Positions 36,883-60,300 of a stretch of DNA of 64,000 nt are shown one piece after another. Each line of letters opens with the position of its first letter. Position 1 is the first letter of the stretch. This DNA comes from Adineta ricciae (lineage: Eukaryota > Rotifera > Eurotatoria > Adinetida > Adinetidae). The notes under the pieces are model-generated. The model was not told where the DNA came from. It made no database searches and saw nothing but the letters and a program-made list of their open reading frames with translations. Location: assembly GCA_905250025.1 (NCBI GenBank), contig CAJNOJ010000129.1, positions 1-64,000 of the forward strand. Direction: 5' to 3'. The translations under genes and the position numbers were made by a program.

Positions 36883-37128
36883 CTACTCAGTGTATAATGT
36901 CACGTTGCTTAACACTTCTGTAAGAGTATATCAGTAAAAAAGAAGTATCACAAGTCAACCAGATGTATAGATATGATCAGTTTGCTTACCTTTTTTATTT
37001 TTTTGTTTACGTGAGAAACGAGCAGGTGGGAAATGTATTGGATCATTGGTTATAATATGGCGAACTAATGAAAATGTTTTACTAGCTTCATTGCTCCATG
37101 CTTTTTTCTCTTGTCCTTGACAGTTCAT
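36883..37128 (-). CDS. Candidate 57-residue basic protein
   Basis: Two exons are proposed: 37128-36990 (MNCQGQEKKAWSNEASKTFS...) and 36917-36883, joined by a 72-nt GTAAGC...TTACAG intron in matching phase and ending TLYTE. An acceptor-like ATGTTTTAG lies about 18 nt upstream of the ATG. No known family. It sits between the two divergent caspase-like genes. It could equally be an exon of a longer transcript; support is only splice shape and a peptide-like composition. Confidence 0.35.
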
Positions 37129-37522
37129 TTTTGCCCGAAACCTAAAACATTGCTTTTTCCACTTTCAGTTTTGTGTGCCTCTTAGTAAACATGTCATATG
37201 AAAATTAGCTACAAAGTGTTGATAGAGTGTACTATTTATCGGTGCAAACTATTGGACCTGAACCATTCTTCCCCCACAGCATGCATTGCAAACTATCATG
37301 TTGAAAACAAGCAAATGTCCTCTTTTGCGTTTAGTGGTTAATCATCCGTCAGAAGTGATGTGAGCGATAAACAGATTGTATCATACATATCGATACCATA
37401 AAACGCGAGTGGTTTTATATTTCATTTCAAGGATTTTAGTGATTATCTATATGACAAGTCAATCTATACATTTTCATCACACCCCAATTCTTATATTTAA
37501 TTAGATAAAAAAAAACATTTCT

Positions 37523-38476
37523 ATGTTTCAAAGGCAAGCATTAGTCATTGGCAATGGCAATTACAAAGCATCACCACGAAAGTCATGTGTAAACGATGCG
37601 AATGATATGTCTGTTGCACTACGTTCAATCGGATTTCTTACACATTGTGCAACTGATCTGAACAGTTACGAATTGGAACGACGTACGAATAGATTCGCAC
37701 AATCCATCGAACCGAACTCTCTAGTAGTGTTCTATTATTCTGGCCTTGGTGTACAGTACAATGATTACAATTATTTAATCCCAACAGATAATGCAGGAAT
37801 CAATGCTGAGAGTATCAAGGAAGATGGTATTAATATTGAAAATTTCGTCGAAACCTTACAAAACAAAGCCCCTAGAGTAGTGATTGTTATTCTTGACTGT
37901 TGTCGACCGTATCGGGAGTTGGGACGTTTGAATCCATTTTTTGATCGAAATACACTTGGCTTGCTCCAAGGACTTGCGCCTGTACGGCCACCTCCGTCTA
38001 CTGTCATTGCCTACTCTAGTGCAGAAGGAACATCATCGACAAGATTGATCGTCAAAGGAAGAAATAGTATATTCACTCATCATTTACTTCGTCATATAAC
38101 CACACCAAACGTCGATATTGATACGATTTTGAAACTTGTTTCTTGGAGTGTTCAACAAGAAACTCGGAATCGGCAAATACCTATTCGGTACAGTAATGTG
38201 TACGAAAACATCTATCTTGTCAATACCGGATTTAACCAAAATAATCTACAATGGTCGTATGGTATGCAACTAAAACAACCCATCGGTGAGTAAGATTTTT
38301 GTGATATTGGGTGAGATTTTTCGATGAGCATGTATTTAGGTATGAGAGATTATCAGCCAAGACTTATGCTAGATTATGCTCATCATCAACATCATCATCA
38401 TCATCATCATCATCATCATTCACGTAAAACGAGGAGAGCAAAGAATGTGATCCATCCATTGACATACCATTTCTAA
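37523..38476 (+). CDS. Caspase-like paralogue lacking the catalytic His
   Basis: Two exons (37523-38285, 38340-38476) give about 300 residues. It aligns along its length with the minus-strand caspase-like protein: QALVIGNGNYKASP, IEPNSLVVFYYSGLGVQYND, PRVVIVILDCCRPY, LAPVRPPPSTVIAYSSAEG, SIFTHHLLRHI. The catalytic His of YYSGHG is Leu here, while the Cys of DCC is kept, so it should be inactive as a C14 peptidase. The second exon encodes a run of ten His codons within a His-rich tail, matching the His-rich tail of its partner. The frame is open throughout, so it looks like a maintained pseudo-enzyme rather than a dead gene. It may regulate its partner; that is inference. Confidence 0.85.
38382..38420 (+). 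repeat. (CAT)n repeat encoding polyhistidine
   Basis: Two CAT codons, CAA, then ten CAT codons inside the last exon of the caspase-like pseudo-enzyme. Unit purity suggests recent slippage, so length may vary between alleles. Confidence 0.85.
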
Positions 38477-38787
38477 ACTTTTTCGAGAAATTAGTTAATC
38501 TTTCCAATATGCATAATTAAACAAAATCGAGACATCATGTATGAATACAATTGTTTTACCCAATGTCTTTGTAAATTATATATTTGTAATCCGAATAATA
38601 TTAACTTAATATGATAACTCGTACAATTCAAAACAGAAAATGAACTATTCCACCAAATATTCAGTATCACTTAATATGAACAAATTGATCCAACAAAGAA
38701 AGATAAACGAATGATTATGAAAAAAGAATGAGAAGAAAATTCCCGAATCGTTCTGTTCATTTAAAAGAAAAAGAAATATTTGAGATT

Positions 38788-40254
<1,467 letters not shown>

Positions 40255-40786
40255 ATTCCTATGTTGCAAAGGAAATCTAGAATATTTTTTCATAGTAAAA
40301 TGTTATTTGATTTAAAGTAAAAGAAAAGATAAAGCGGTCAGAGTAAGAAAACGTTAGGAATGCAGTGATTTGTGTCAATAAGCACAGATAAAAAAAGAAC
40401 CATTGAGAATGAATAAGTCACAGAAGAAATCCACAGATAAGCAAAAATGGACAAATAATTAAAGAATACATTCTTTCACGTTACAAAATTACCTAAAGGA
40501 GTGTAGCATACGAAAGAAAACAAATGAATGAATATCACGGGGGGGAATTGGCATTTGCTTAACAGCATATTATAAATTCTGCTTTTGTAATTCCTTGCTT
40601 TTCTCAAACTTGAGGCACAAACATATACATTATTGGAATGTCAGAGAAGATCAAACGAGAAAGAAAAAGAAAGTTATGAATAGAAGCATGTGCATGAGTT
40701 CATACAGATGAAAACTGAAGACAATGTAAAAAAAAATCGAGAGTAACACTACAATAAATAGAAACATGACAAAGATATAGTTAATC
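40255..40786. other. Intergenic region, neurobeachin-like 3' side to GALE
   Basis: AT-rich 530 nt with a G run (40540-40547). No gene recognised. Confidence 0.45.
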
Positions 40787-50558
<9,772 letters not shown>

Positions 50559-51765
50559 TTTGAAATCTTAAAGGAGAAACAAAATAACAACAAAAATGCT
50601 TGGGCATCCCTCACTCTATCTTCAAATTTGAATGTCAGATTGACAAACAGATCTATTAGTATTTAAACAGAACAATGGCTGAATTTTGTCTCTTATTCAC
50701 GATTTCTACAGCTTCACTTTTCTTTGTTTTCAATTACTAATTCAATCTTATATCTTTTCTTTTTTTTTTGTTCTATCAATACAAAGGTATACAAGTTGTT
50801 GATTACTCACGACACTCAAAGAAATGCGACACGTCGGGTTCAGATAAGCTATATAGACTTTTTTCGCCATTGTATTGAAATGACACTTTACCTCTTCAAC
50901 AGAAAAGAGGGCGCTCAACATCAACCTGAGTTCTTGGCACACCTGTTGAAGACGAACGAACTGGACACGTTGAAGAATGTGTAAATTACGAAAGAATATC
51001 AAACTAAACGTTTTTTTTTTCATTTTGCTTAGCTTGTGTAATTACGACTGTTTCCGACTTAAATCGATATGTCATTTACTAAATGCACACATTAACATAA
51101 ATGATCACTTGTCATACGTCATTAGCATGAAAATTCCAGTTCTACTGGTAGACAAAGTTAAGAACATGACCAATATTAGCTAAGGTCTTGGAGTAAGTAT
51201 AGAATCTGACATCATTTTGGTTGATACGATCTAAACTTAGTTTCGAAGTTGTTTTATTGACAAAATAGGTTATTGAGTTTATTTTATTAGTAGTTCCTAT
51301 GAGCCCATAAGAACTTCTCCGATGATCACCTTTAGAAGCATTTGTTTGACAAATAAGTAAAAAGCTAATAACGTAGAAGAACTTTTCCTTTGAAGGTGGA
51401 AGAGAGCGATATAAACTATGTCGAACACTTCATTTTTCTTGTTAATCAATAAATATGTCAATTAGATGGTAATCTGGAGTTTTATTTCAGAGGACAAATG
51501 ACGTTTTGACGAAAATTGCGATCATTTTGAAGAAGAATTATCATGATGATGACCGAGGATCGAATACTATTCAAAACGAAATATCCGTCACTATTTTTTT
51601 CTCACTAAATGTGACGAAGATATAACTTGATTTCAAGTGGTTTCATACAAAACAAATATTGCACTATTGATTTATTTTATCAAGCAGTTCAGTATGAAAT
51701 TGAGCAGTATTTATTTGGATTGGAATGATGAAAGTAATAAAATAGTCAATAGCATTCACACTCGT
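50559..51765. other. Intergenic region, GHL10 3' side to neurobeachin-like 5' side
   Basis: About 1.2 kb between two minus-strand genes. T-rich, with short non-conserved frames; no gene supported. Confidence 0.45.
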
Positions 51766-53171
51766 TTATAACCAACTCATCTTTGGAATGATGGCCTTTT
51801 GTGTATAAAGTTTAGCAAGTTCAGCTTGAATACCTTTAACGTTTTGCATAATTTGTTTTACCGAGTAAAATACGTTGCCGAGTGCTAAGCGATCACGCAT
51901 TGAACGAGTGATATTGATTTGACGGACAATTTCATTCACTGGCCAGTTATGACCAGTTGGAAGAATTCGGTAAACTGCATTGCCTGGATAGACATGTCGA
52001 CCTTTGGCTGATTGTTGTATCCACCAATTCAAAAGAGCGGAATAAGATTGTGCTGGCGGATCAATCTGCCAGTAGAGCTGAGGTGTCATATAATCAACTA
52101 GTCCTTGTTCTAGCCACATTTTCGTATCACAATATAAACTGTCAAAGGATGAAAGACCTGTTATACCAGCCGGTACACCATTCTTATAAATACCAAACGG
52201 TGATATGCCGAATTTAACCTTTGGTCGAATGGCATGCATTCGTGTGTACATGGTTTGTACTAGTGTATTTACACTTGAACGACGCCAGTCACTTTTATTC
52301 AATTTGCCACCGGATTGTTGGTATGCAGTATATGTTGAAGCATCTGGAAAATCTGTTCCATCACTATAGGGATAGAAATAATCATCCATATGAATACCAT
52401 CCACAGCATATCGACGAACGATGTCTTCAGTTACATTGACAATGAACTGTTGGACCTCAGCTGCACCTGGATCCATCCATATATAATTATTATATGTGTA
52501 GGCATACTTTGGAAATCGTTTAGCCATATGGTTAGATGCAAATTCATATGTTGCACCTGACATTCGACCACGGTATGGATTTATCCAGGCGTGTACTTCA
52601 ATATTGCGTTTATGTGCTTCATTGACAATGAATGTCAATGGATCCCATAATGGTGATGGGGCTTTACCGTGCGTGCCCGTCAAATAAAAGCTCCACGGTT
52701 CCAACGTTGAAGCATACAATGCATCACCCACTGGTCGTACCTGTATTTAGAAAGAAAAAAGAAAACAACAGTGAAACCAAGTGGACCGATTAGTAGGCTT
52801 CGACTTACCTGAAAGACTACAGCATTCATATTTAGTGTTTGAATAGTATTGAGAATATTGATTAATTCAGTCTGTTGTTGGGCTGGTGTTGCAGTTCTTG
52901 ACGATGGCCAATCAATATTAGCTACGGTGGCGATCCAAGCAGCGCGAAATTCTTCTTTTGGTGGCTCTAGCGAAAAGCAACATTTGATATCAGTTGGTTT
53001 TGATTCGCATAAACCGCTCATGTACAGAGCATTGGGACATAGAGTTTCATTGATACATTGTCCAACACCATACTGAGGATGATTGTAGGTGTCACACGTG
53101 TCGCCTTTTACAGTGAGTGTGAACGAGTATAATGAATAAAACACATAAGTGAGTATAAAAAATGAAATCAT
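51766..53171 (-). CDS. Secreted GHL10-family glycoside hydrolase-like protein with Cys-rich N-terminal module
   Basis: Two exons (53171-52809 and 52740-51766) split by one 68-nt intron give about 446 residues. A signal peptide (MISFFILTYVFYSLYSFTL) is followed by a small Cys module (VGQCINETLCPNALYM, then GLCESKPTDIKCC), then a GHL10/DUF187 barrel: EFRAAWIATVANIDWPS, MNAVVFQVRPVGDALY, EVHAWINPYRGR, the signature YAVDGIHMDDYFYPY with paired acidic residues, FGISPFGIY and DYMTPQLYWQID. GHL10 proteins are mainly bacterial (YngK type) and are thought to cleave glycans. A metazoan copy with a spliced intron suggests horizontal gain followed by domestication. The start at 53171 is the first ATG before the signal peptide. 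Substrate is unproven. Confidence 0.88.
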
Positions 53172-54297
53172 TGTTTTTTGCACTCAAAAATGAAAAAGAA
53201 AACCGTTTAGACCATATATTTTATATCTTCGCATCGAGTACCACCTGTGTATTTGTACAAGATCAACACACCTTCTCGTTGATTGAAAAGAATATCAATA
53301 TCAATATTTTTATCCTATTACATAAACCACCGAGAGCTGCCTTCTTGTATTACTACTAAGCATTTGCCCAGTAAGTTATTGATAAGTATTTTTAATACTT
53401 TCATCGTATATGTGACAGCGCACGCAAGGTATTACATTATTTTCTGTAATCAGACAGTATAAATTGTGCTACTCTACTTTTTTCCTTCATTTTTGTTTCT
53501 TTTTCGTGTAAGTGGACGTGGGGTATCTACTTGAATCGAAGTTCAATATAGAGGCTGTGAATATGTGTTCATGTAGATAAACGAATGAAATCGTTAGTAG
53601 AAAATATCTAATCTCATTTCCACGCAGTACGAGTCAATTTTTCTGTTTAAATGTATTAGTTTCATGTGGTCGTAGTTGAACGCATAATTTCTTGTCAGTT
53701 TAATGTATCATCTTTTAGTATATTGTTATACTGATTTTAGATAGTATCAATACATGACAGAATAAATGGGGAAAATCTTAAATATTAAAACATCAATGGT
53801 TCTACTATGCATAATTTAAGCCAAGAATACGCGTCGATCTAGCATACCAACCTTAAAATGTTTTAAGGAAAGATATGGATATATGCTATTAAACGCACGA
53901 CAAAAAAAACTAATCTTGAAAATAAGTACACAACAAATCAAAGTACTTGGCGTCGAACATATTTCGGAGGACATAAAATATCCGATATTGAATAGCGATA
54001 TAGGAAACAAAAGATATTCCGTTCTCATTTTCGTTATAACAATATAGTACTCCGTGTATATTCATCCTTTACGCAGAGGTACGCTCATGCAATTGACCGC
54101 TCCCTTTAGTAGTTCATCACATATCAAATACAATATTATCAAAAACATATGTTATGCATATCATACCAAGATTTTCGTGCTGCTGGACGTTATACCTGAC
54201 AAAGATGAATTATTGAAGCGCCAATAATAGTTAGCTTACAGTGCAACTAATTTACGAAAATTTGTAGTACAATTGACTTATAAGATTGCAGTAGCCA
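53172..54297. other. Gene-poor region upstream of GHL10
   Basis: AT-rich, no recognised gene. A short frame near 53816-54028 on either strand has no known motif. Confidence 0.45.
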
Positions 54298-54466
54298 TAT
54301 GATATGGATATCTGCCAAGTTGCTTTCACTGGAAATTTTAAAATGCTCTCAGCTGATACTATTGTCGACAACGCTAGAACACATACGGCATGGTATTTTC
54401 CAACCTACTTATGGTCTATTTCGTTATATTCAAGTTATAGCCAGCTTGATCACCACTATTAATCTT
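54298..54466 (+). mobile_element. Short transposase-like scrap
   Basis: A short + strand frame reads DMDICQVAFTGNFKMLSADT then IVDNARTHTAWYFPTYLW before a stop. The VDNARTHTA stretch resembles the segment around the second acidic residue in DDE transposases. Both flanks lack related sequence, so it is a fragment at most about 55 codons long. Evidence is one motif. Confidence 0.4.
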
Positions 54467-54559
54467 TTACCAAGTTATTGCTATTTTAATGAATCTAATG
54501 TGCTGTCACATATACACCTGCCCAGGTCGATCATTCCGGCGACTGGATCCGTTGAAATC

Positions 54560-54782
54560 TGAGTCGGTTCCGGTACAGATCTTCTCGATTCCAGCAAGTT
54601 CCGGCAGGTTCCTTGCCGCCGGATTTGCACAGGAAATGTCCGATCAGTTTCTGGCCGTTTTCAGCTCGAAGTTTGCAGGAAACGGTCGGGAAATGACTGG
54701 AACCTACGTTTGAACATCCGGCCGGAATCCGGCGGCAAGGAAATGGCCGGAAAACGAACCTAACCGACCGGAACCGACCGTG
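54560..54782. repeat. GC-rich foldback palindrome
   Basis: The left arm holds TCGGTTCCGG (about 54564) then TTCCTTGCCGCCGGAT (about 54609). The right arm holds ATCCGGCGGCAAGGAA (about 54727) then CCGGAACCGA (about 54768), the exact reverse complements in mirrored order. About 100 nt of loop lies between, itself rich in GGCCG/CGGCC pairs. The patch is much richer in GC and CpG than all surrounding DNA. It is most like a foldback/MITE element; it could form a long hairpin RNA if transcribed. No target-site duplication was defined. Confidence 0.65.
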
Positions 54783-55604
54783 CCATAATAACCTGGGTGC
54801 ATATAAGTGTAAAAGATACCATCTGTCAAAAGCTGCAAACTTTATTTAAATTTTTTAATTTCGATGCAAAAGATATGGACACAATCAGTACACAAGAGAA
54901 ACAGAATCCAAAATACGTAAAAAACGCTTATCATTTATATGCACGCTTTTTTTCTCGGCCAACGCCGCAGTTTACCACTTAGAACATATTTTTTACTGTA
55001 AAACAACATAAGAAAATAAAACAACATAAGAAAACAAACGCACACAACGAACTGTTTTTACGCTTGCTTATTTCAGGTACATAACGAAGAACTTCTGTGT
55101 GCGTTTTTTTTCTGTTTTTTTTTGCAATTTTTTTATTGATGAATCAATTGTTCATCCTTAACCACCTAATTCAAGTAGAATTCAATTATTAGACAGATTG
55201 TTTTTTGTCCTTATTTTTCAGATAAGCTATTGATCTGTCTACAGCAAAACAGTAGTGTCAAACTCGAAAGTTAAATTCAAGTTATACGTGTATGACATGT
55301 GCTGGCGATATCTAGTTTGACATTTAAAATTGTCGACCTTTTGTGTTTTCTCTTTTCGTCCGACCATAAAAAGCAATCAGTCTAAACCTTTATTTTGTTC
55401 TAAAATGTTGAAATAGTCTGCTGTAGAGATCCTCTTCGAACAAATCCAATGTTAGCTTTTCTTTCGCGTACGAAAAGAGATTGGAACTGATTTGGATCCA
55501 TAGTTTCTGGATTTTCAACCTCTTTAACGCTTTCAGTCCCGGCTTTTTTTGTGCAAAACTCGAAGTTTTTTTTTCGGAAAACTTTTTAATACAACCTTTG
55601 TTCT
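54783..55604. other. AT-rich gene-poor stretch
   Basis: Short frames at 54797-54982 and around 55390-55600 without known motifs. A-rich and T-rich tracts near 55011-55030 and 55105-55135. No feature recognised. Confidence 0.45.
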
Positions 55605-56780
55605 TTGACGAAGAAGAAGTATTCTTGTGACAAAAATCTATTATTAGTTCATCTTTGCAGGATAGTCTTTGAAGCAATTCATAGAGGAACATCACCATCA
55701 AGACAAGAATACCATATATCACTTCGAATATCATGGGATCCACAAACGAGCATGCAACATACATATGTAAAACTAATAAGTCGAAAGCAAAGAAACAAGG
55801 ATGGTGCTCGCTTAACATCTGCTATTAAAAGACAAGATGTTCGAAAAATATACCATGAGCACCTTTGTTCAATAACCGCGATTGGACGTATATATAAGTC
55901 GCCGGGACTCAACGGATTAAATAACAAAATGACTTTTTCAAATTGCCAGATGGATGTGCAAACTCTAACACAGTATGCTTTCTTCATTCGTTTCAATGAA
56001 GAACGTCAAAGAGAAAGATCTTTTCGTGTTCTTGACCGTCGACTTGTTTCAGATGTTTAAACAGGAGATTTTATAGAAGGAGCAATCTTCAATGTACACG
56101 TGAATTGTATTCCAGTGTCTTTTTATGTCAATAAAGGAACACATCCTCCAACTGAAAACGACCAATTCATCAAATTTGGTTTTTACGTTATCAACAACGA
56201 TAATTATGTTTGTACCCTCAGTAACGTACCGGTGACAATTCGTTTACCAGCTGTCTGTGTGATTATCAAAGTTAAAAGTAAAAAATATTTTTTCATTTCT
56301 TATTCGGAATCGATTTAATCCTTTCAGATTATGATCAACAAACATCTGAATGGATGCGGCAAAAGTGATAATTTATGATCCAACAACTTTTTTCTTTTTT
56401 TTTGTCTTTTTTAAAACAAAATGTTTCATTCGTATGCAGTCTTCGCCAACTAATTTTTTAAAATAACAGGTGATACACCCAACATAATAAATATTACTTA
56501 TACGATCGTCGAACGTCTTCCTCGATTGGAGACCATCCAAGTACGTTGTCATGATCGAATTCTACCAAAATTCATACTTATTTTTATTAATGAACCAAAT
56601 AATTTCACTTTATTTATTGGTGAATGTGGAAGACCAGAAACAGACTCTATGAATTTGAATTGCATACTCTACGAACACCCAACATGCGACTATTTCGAGC
56701 GGATACTGGAGTTTTTTACGCCGAAGATTTTCTCTATGTTTAGCTTTGACTCACTTTGTACTTCGATTGAATTAAGTTAA
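55605..56780 (+). pseudogene. Interrupted coding-like stretch of unknown family
   Basis: Adjacent + strand open pieces at 55605-56060, then to 56318, and 56526-56780 read like one protein-coding region that is no longer, or not simply, continuous. Visible segments include LNNKMTFSNCQMDVQTLTQY and HPPTENDQFIKFGFYVINN. No family was recognised, so host gene, mobile element or other origin cannot be separated. It sits in the gene-poor repeat-rich part of the window, which favours a relic. Alternatively it could be an intron-containing gene with unusual splice sites. Confidence 0.35.
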
Positions 56781-57385
56781 TGGCATTGATATTTATTTTA
56801 TTTAGAATATCAAACTACAAAAATAATTCAACAGAATAAATAAACAATTCGATGTGTAAATTATTGATTCTTTACTTGAAAGTTGTTTTAGTAGAAATAA
56901 TTCATTTATTTGACGATATTGCTTGTCCGGGAAAATACATGTGAATTTGACGTAGTATATACTAGCTCCGAATTCGAGTATTTCCTTGGCTGCATTTGCT
57001 TGTGAAAGCTTTCAGACACTCAGAACATACTTTCCAGATGTAACTCGAGAGTGAGGGTGCAGCATGCGTTAACATTTATTTTGATCGGCTTTATTATGAC
57101 TGTTTGTGTGAAGACAATACCATTCATTGGATTCACAATACAAGTTAGTGAAGTTTATTAAATATATTAGATCAATCGTCATACAACGAATAGAAAACAA
57201 GTAAAAGCGTTGAGCTATGTTTAGAGTTGTTGTTCAAAACAGGCCAAAACAGACTTTTTATTGTCTAGAAAAAGTCTCAACATCAACATACATCTTGAAC
57301 ATCTGGCAACAATAACAGAAATAAAAACGACTAAATGGCAGAATGAAAGTAAAAAGATGAACAATAAATATAACTAAACACCAAT
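56781..57385. other. Intergenic region downstream of SEC24
   Basis: About 600 nt, AT-rich, with AATAAA-type signals on both strands. No gene recognised. Confidence 0.45.
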
Positions 57386-60300
57386 TCATTTTCTAATCTG
57401 TTCTTGAATGTAACGTAAGAATTCTACATAAGACATGCTTGATTCTGATCTGTCATCTACCATGTGACGTGTGAAGAGATGGCGATTTGGTGAATCTTCC
57501 CTAAAGATAGCAAAGAAAAAAAACAGTGATCTCGTTCCATTGTTTTCCTGAGACAAAGATACAAACCTCATAACGTGTACGGGAACACCATTGGGCCGAT
57601 TTTGTATTAGATAAGTGAGGAAGTTATGAATCTTAATTGACAATGGATTGTCGATTTCTGGCAATGAGTACTAAGATGAAAGAATATGGAAAAGTGTTAA
57701 TCACATTTGTTTGAATTTGTACTATTTACCGCATCAAAAGGTAATGATGAGAAGGTGGGCATGTTGAAAACACTCTGAACGAAATGATCACTAATTGCTC
57801 TGCCAATATAAATGTATATGTATTCATTTGTATCCAATATATAAGCACCATGAGCATCAATATACTGAAAGGATAGATGAGCACGTGCTGGTATATACAA
57901 TTCATCTTCACCATCTTGAACGATTCGACTCTAAAAAATCTGAAGTATAACGAAAACAAAATAGGAATGCCACTACTCGTACCTGGTCCTCAATGGTATG
58001 AATCGGATAGAGGTCTGGATAGAATATTTGCATTAAATATTTCGTTGGTAACGTTTTACATAAATCTATATAGTATGCTCGTTCATCTGCTTTGATTGAA
58101 CTACCGGTTCGAAATGCGGTCTAAATAAAATCAAGAGATAAATTTGGGACAATTGAATCGTTAGCTTTCTTACTGATTTTATCATACTGAGCATGTATAA
58201 CGGTAGAAGCCGTATCGCATGTGGTACATATAGTGAGCCAGTTCGATTCGACGAGTCAACAGACATGGTTGCTTTGATGACATCACAAGCAACATTAGTC
58301 ATTCCTTCGCGTGCTTCTTGAATGGACGATGTTGTTGATCGATCAGCCGCTTAATTACACCAAACGAAATCACATTGACATTTAGGATGAAGAATTTAGT
58401 TTACCCATTTTTGCAATCAACGCAACCATCGCTTCTTGATCAGCATTTGAACAGATATCTTTTAACGCAGCACTAACTGGTAGCGATAGTGTATGCACTC
58501 GGATACGTCTCTCACCTAATTGGATTATAATGGATTTTTGTTATATGACGATGTCCTGTTACCTTTGCTAGACGTATAAAGAAGCGCAACTTGAAATGTA
58601 ACTGATTTATATTGGGCTAGAGAATCTTCGATGGCAACTTGCATACCAAATGCAGCATCGGGGTTTATATTTGGTAAAACAAGTAGATCCACCGATCGAA
58701 CAAAACCATTACCATAGAAGGTTTGAATTGAAAGAGCTAAAATTAAAAGAAAAACTAGAAGCTCTAGAAAATCAATGCCTATAAAGATAAACCTGGAGGC
58801 GATCGTAAACGCATTACAGCCTCGAAACCGATCTTCCGTTGTAAATAACGCCTTAAATCATTTTCAAAGCGTTCAACTTGATCGGGTGAATGTGTTGCGT
58901 GAAAGTTTGGATAATACTTGACTTCACCACCGGAATATTTCGATATACAACCTAGAAAAAGTAATTTTACTTGCTCTATCATATCAATCAAAGTATTCCA
59001 CATACTTAACGTTGTCAAGTCAATATAATGACTATTGAGCAGAAATAGATCACAGGCAATTTGTTGTGAAGCATAATCTAATGAAAGTTTCTTGTAAAAA
59101 TCGGATGTTGGCGTGAGTACTGTTGGTTCTTTTCCTGTTTGTTCATTGAGAGCGCCTGGATTTATATTTGGGAGGCGTGTTTGAAAAACTGTTATTCGAC
59201 CACCTGTCTGGTGAAGTAGTTTTTCAGCGATTAAAAGGGATGTGCCCAATGCGGAATCTGTTTCATGATTATTTTGATAAACTTTTGGTAATTGATCAAG
59301 AAACGATTCGATTATTGTTCGACATTCACTTAAATTGACCATGATACCATCAGGTACAGGAAGAACTTCGTCTAATTTGCTCTCAATATTTTCTAAATCT
59401 GGCACAATCATTATGCGAAATGTGCCATTGTGTCGATCAGATAGATCATAGAAATGAATTCGACTATCGTATGTTAAAAAGCCAATTTTTGTACGCGCAT
59501 CACCTGGTAGGCTACTCAAGTTCTCAAATAGTATCTCACAAAACGATTGAAGATAACCTAAACATTTCTTTAATAGATATGAAAATCGGAAATTGACAGT
59601 AAATTGACCTGTTTGCACAGCATTGTGAGACACATCAAGCAGAAATAGATACATTGCTGGTTGAGGTGGTCTAGCCTACATGTGAAATCGTTCATAAAAA
59701 GTAATTCGATTTGTGTAGATTTTACCATGTAATCAGATGTAGCCGTGTATTCAACCGTACCAAAACGAACTTCTGGTCGTCGACTTGGATCACCATATGT
59801 TTTCGAAACAGGATCGAACAGAAATTCTTGTGGTACTATATATAAGTGAAAGACATGAAAGAGGAATGAACTGATTGACAAAAAACTTACAATCATTCAT
59901 ACGAAAGCAGATACTACAACGCCATCGTGTATTATCAAGAAATGTTACGAATGGATTGATATAACTTTTACATCCATCACATCGGATTATTTTCGAGCCT
60001 TGAATAACACTTAGACTCTATGAGAAAAATACACCTCAACTAGAGTTGTCACAGAATATAGAAATGTCATACATCAAGATCTTTGAATGGATGAATTAGG
60101 ATACCAAGTGGAAGCCGACTTTTATTGAGCAAATCTTTAGTTTGTGGAATCACGTTAAGACTACATCGCATGACTCTGTAGAGTGCAAAAGAATGGCAGT
60201 TTCATATTGAATTCACAAGACTCAAAAGAAAATCTAATTACAACTTACTCTGGATTACAGTTCATTTGCTTAGTGTCTTCATTTAATAATGGTGATATGA

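Noticed and set aside
38382-38420. CAT repeat as a CRISPR-like or telomeric array.
   Set aside because: It is a simple triplet repeat in frame, encoding polyhistidine in the last exon of a gene.
54489-54713. Short + strand frame over the GC-rich patch as a gene.
   Set aside because: The frame arises from the inverted-repeat sequence; composition reflects the palindrome and not coding constraint.
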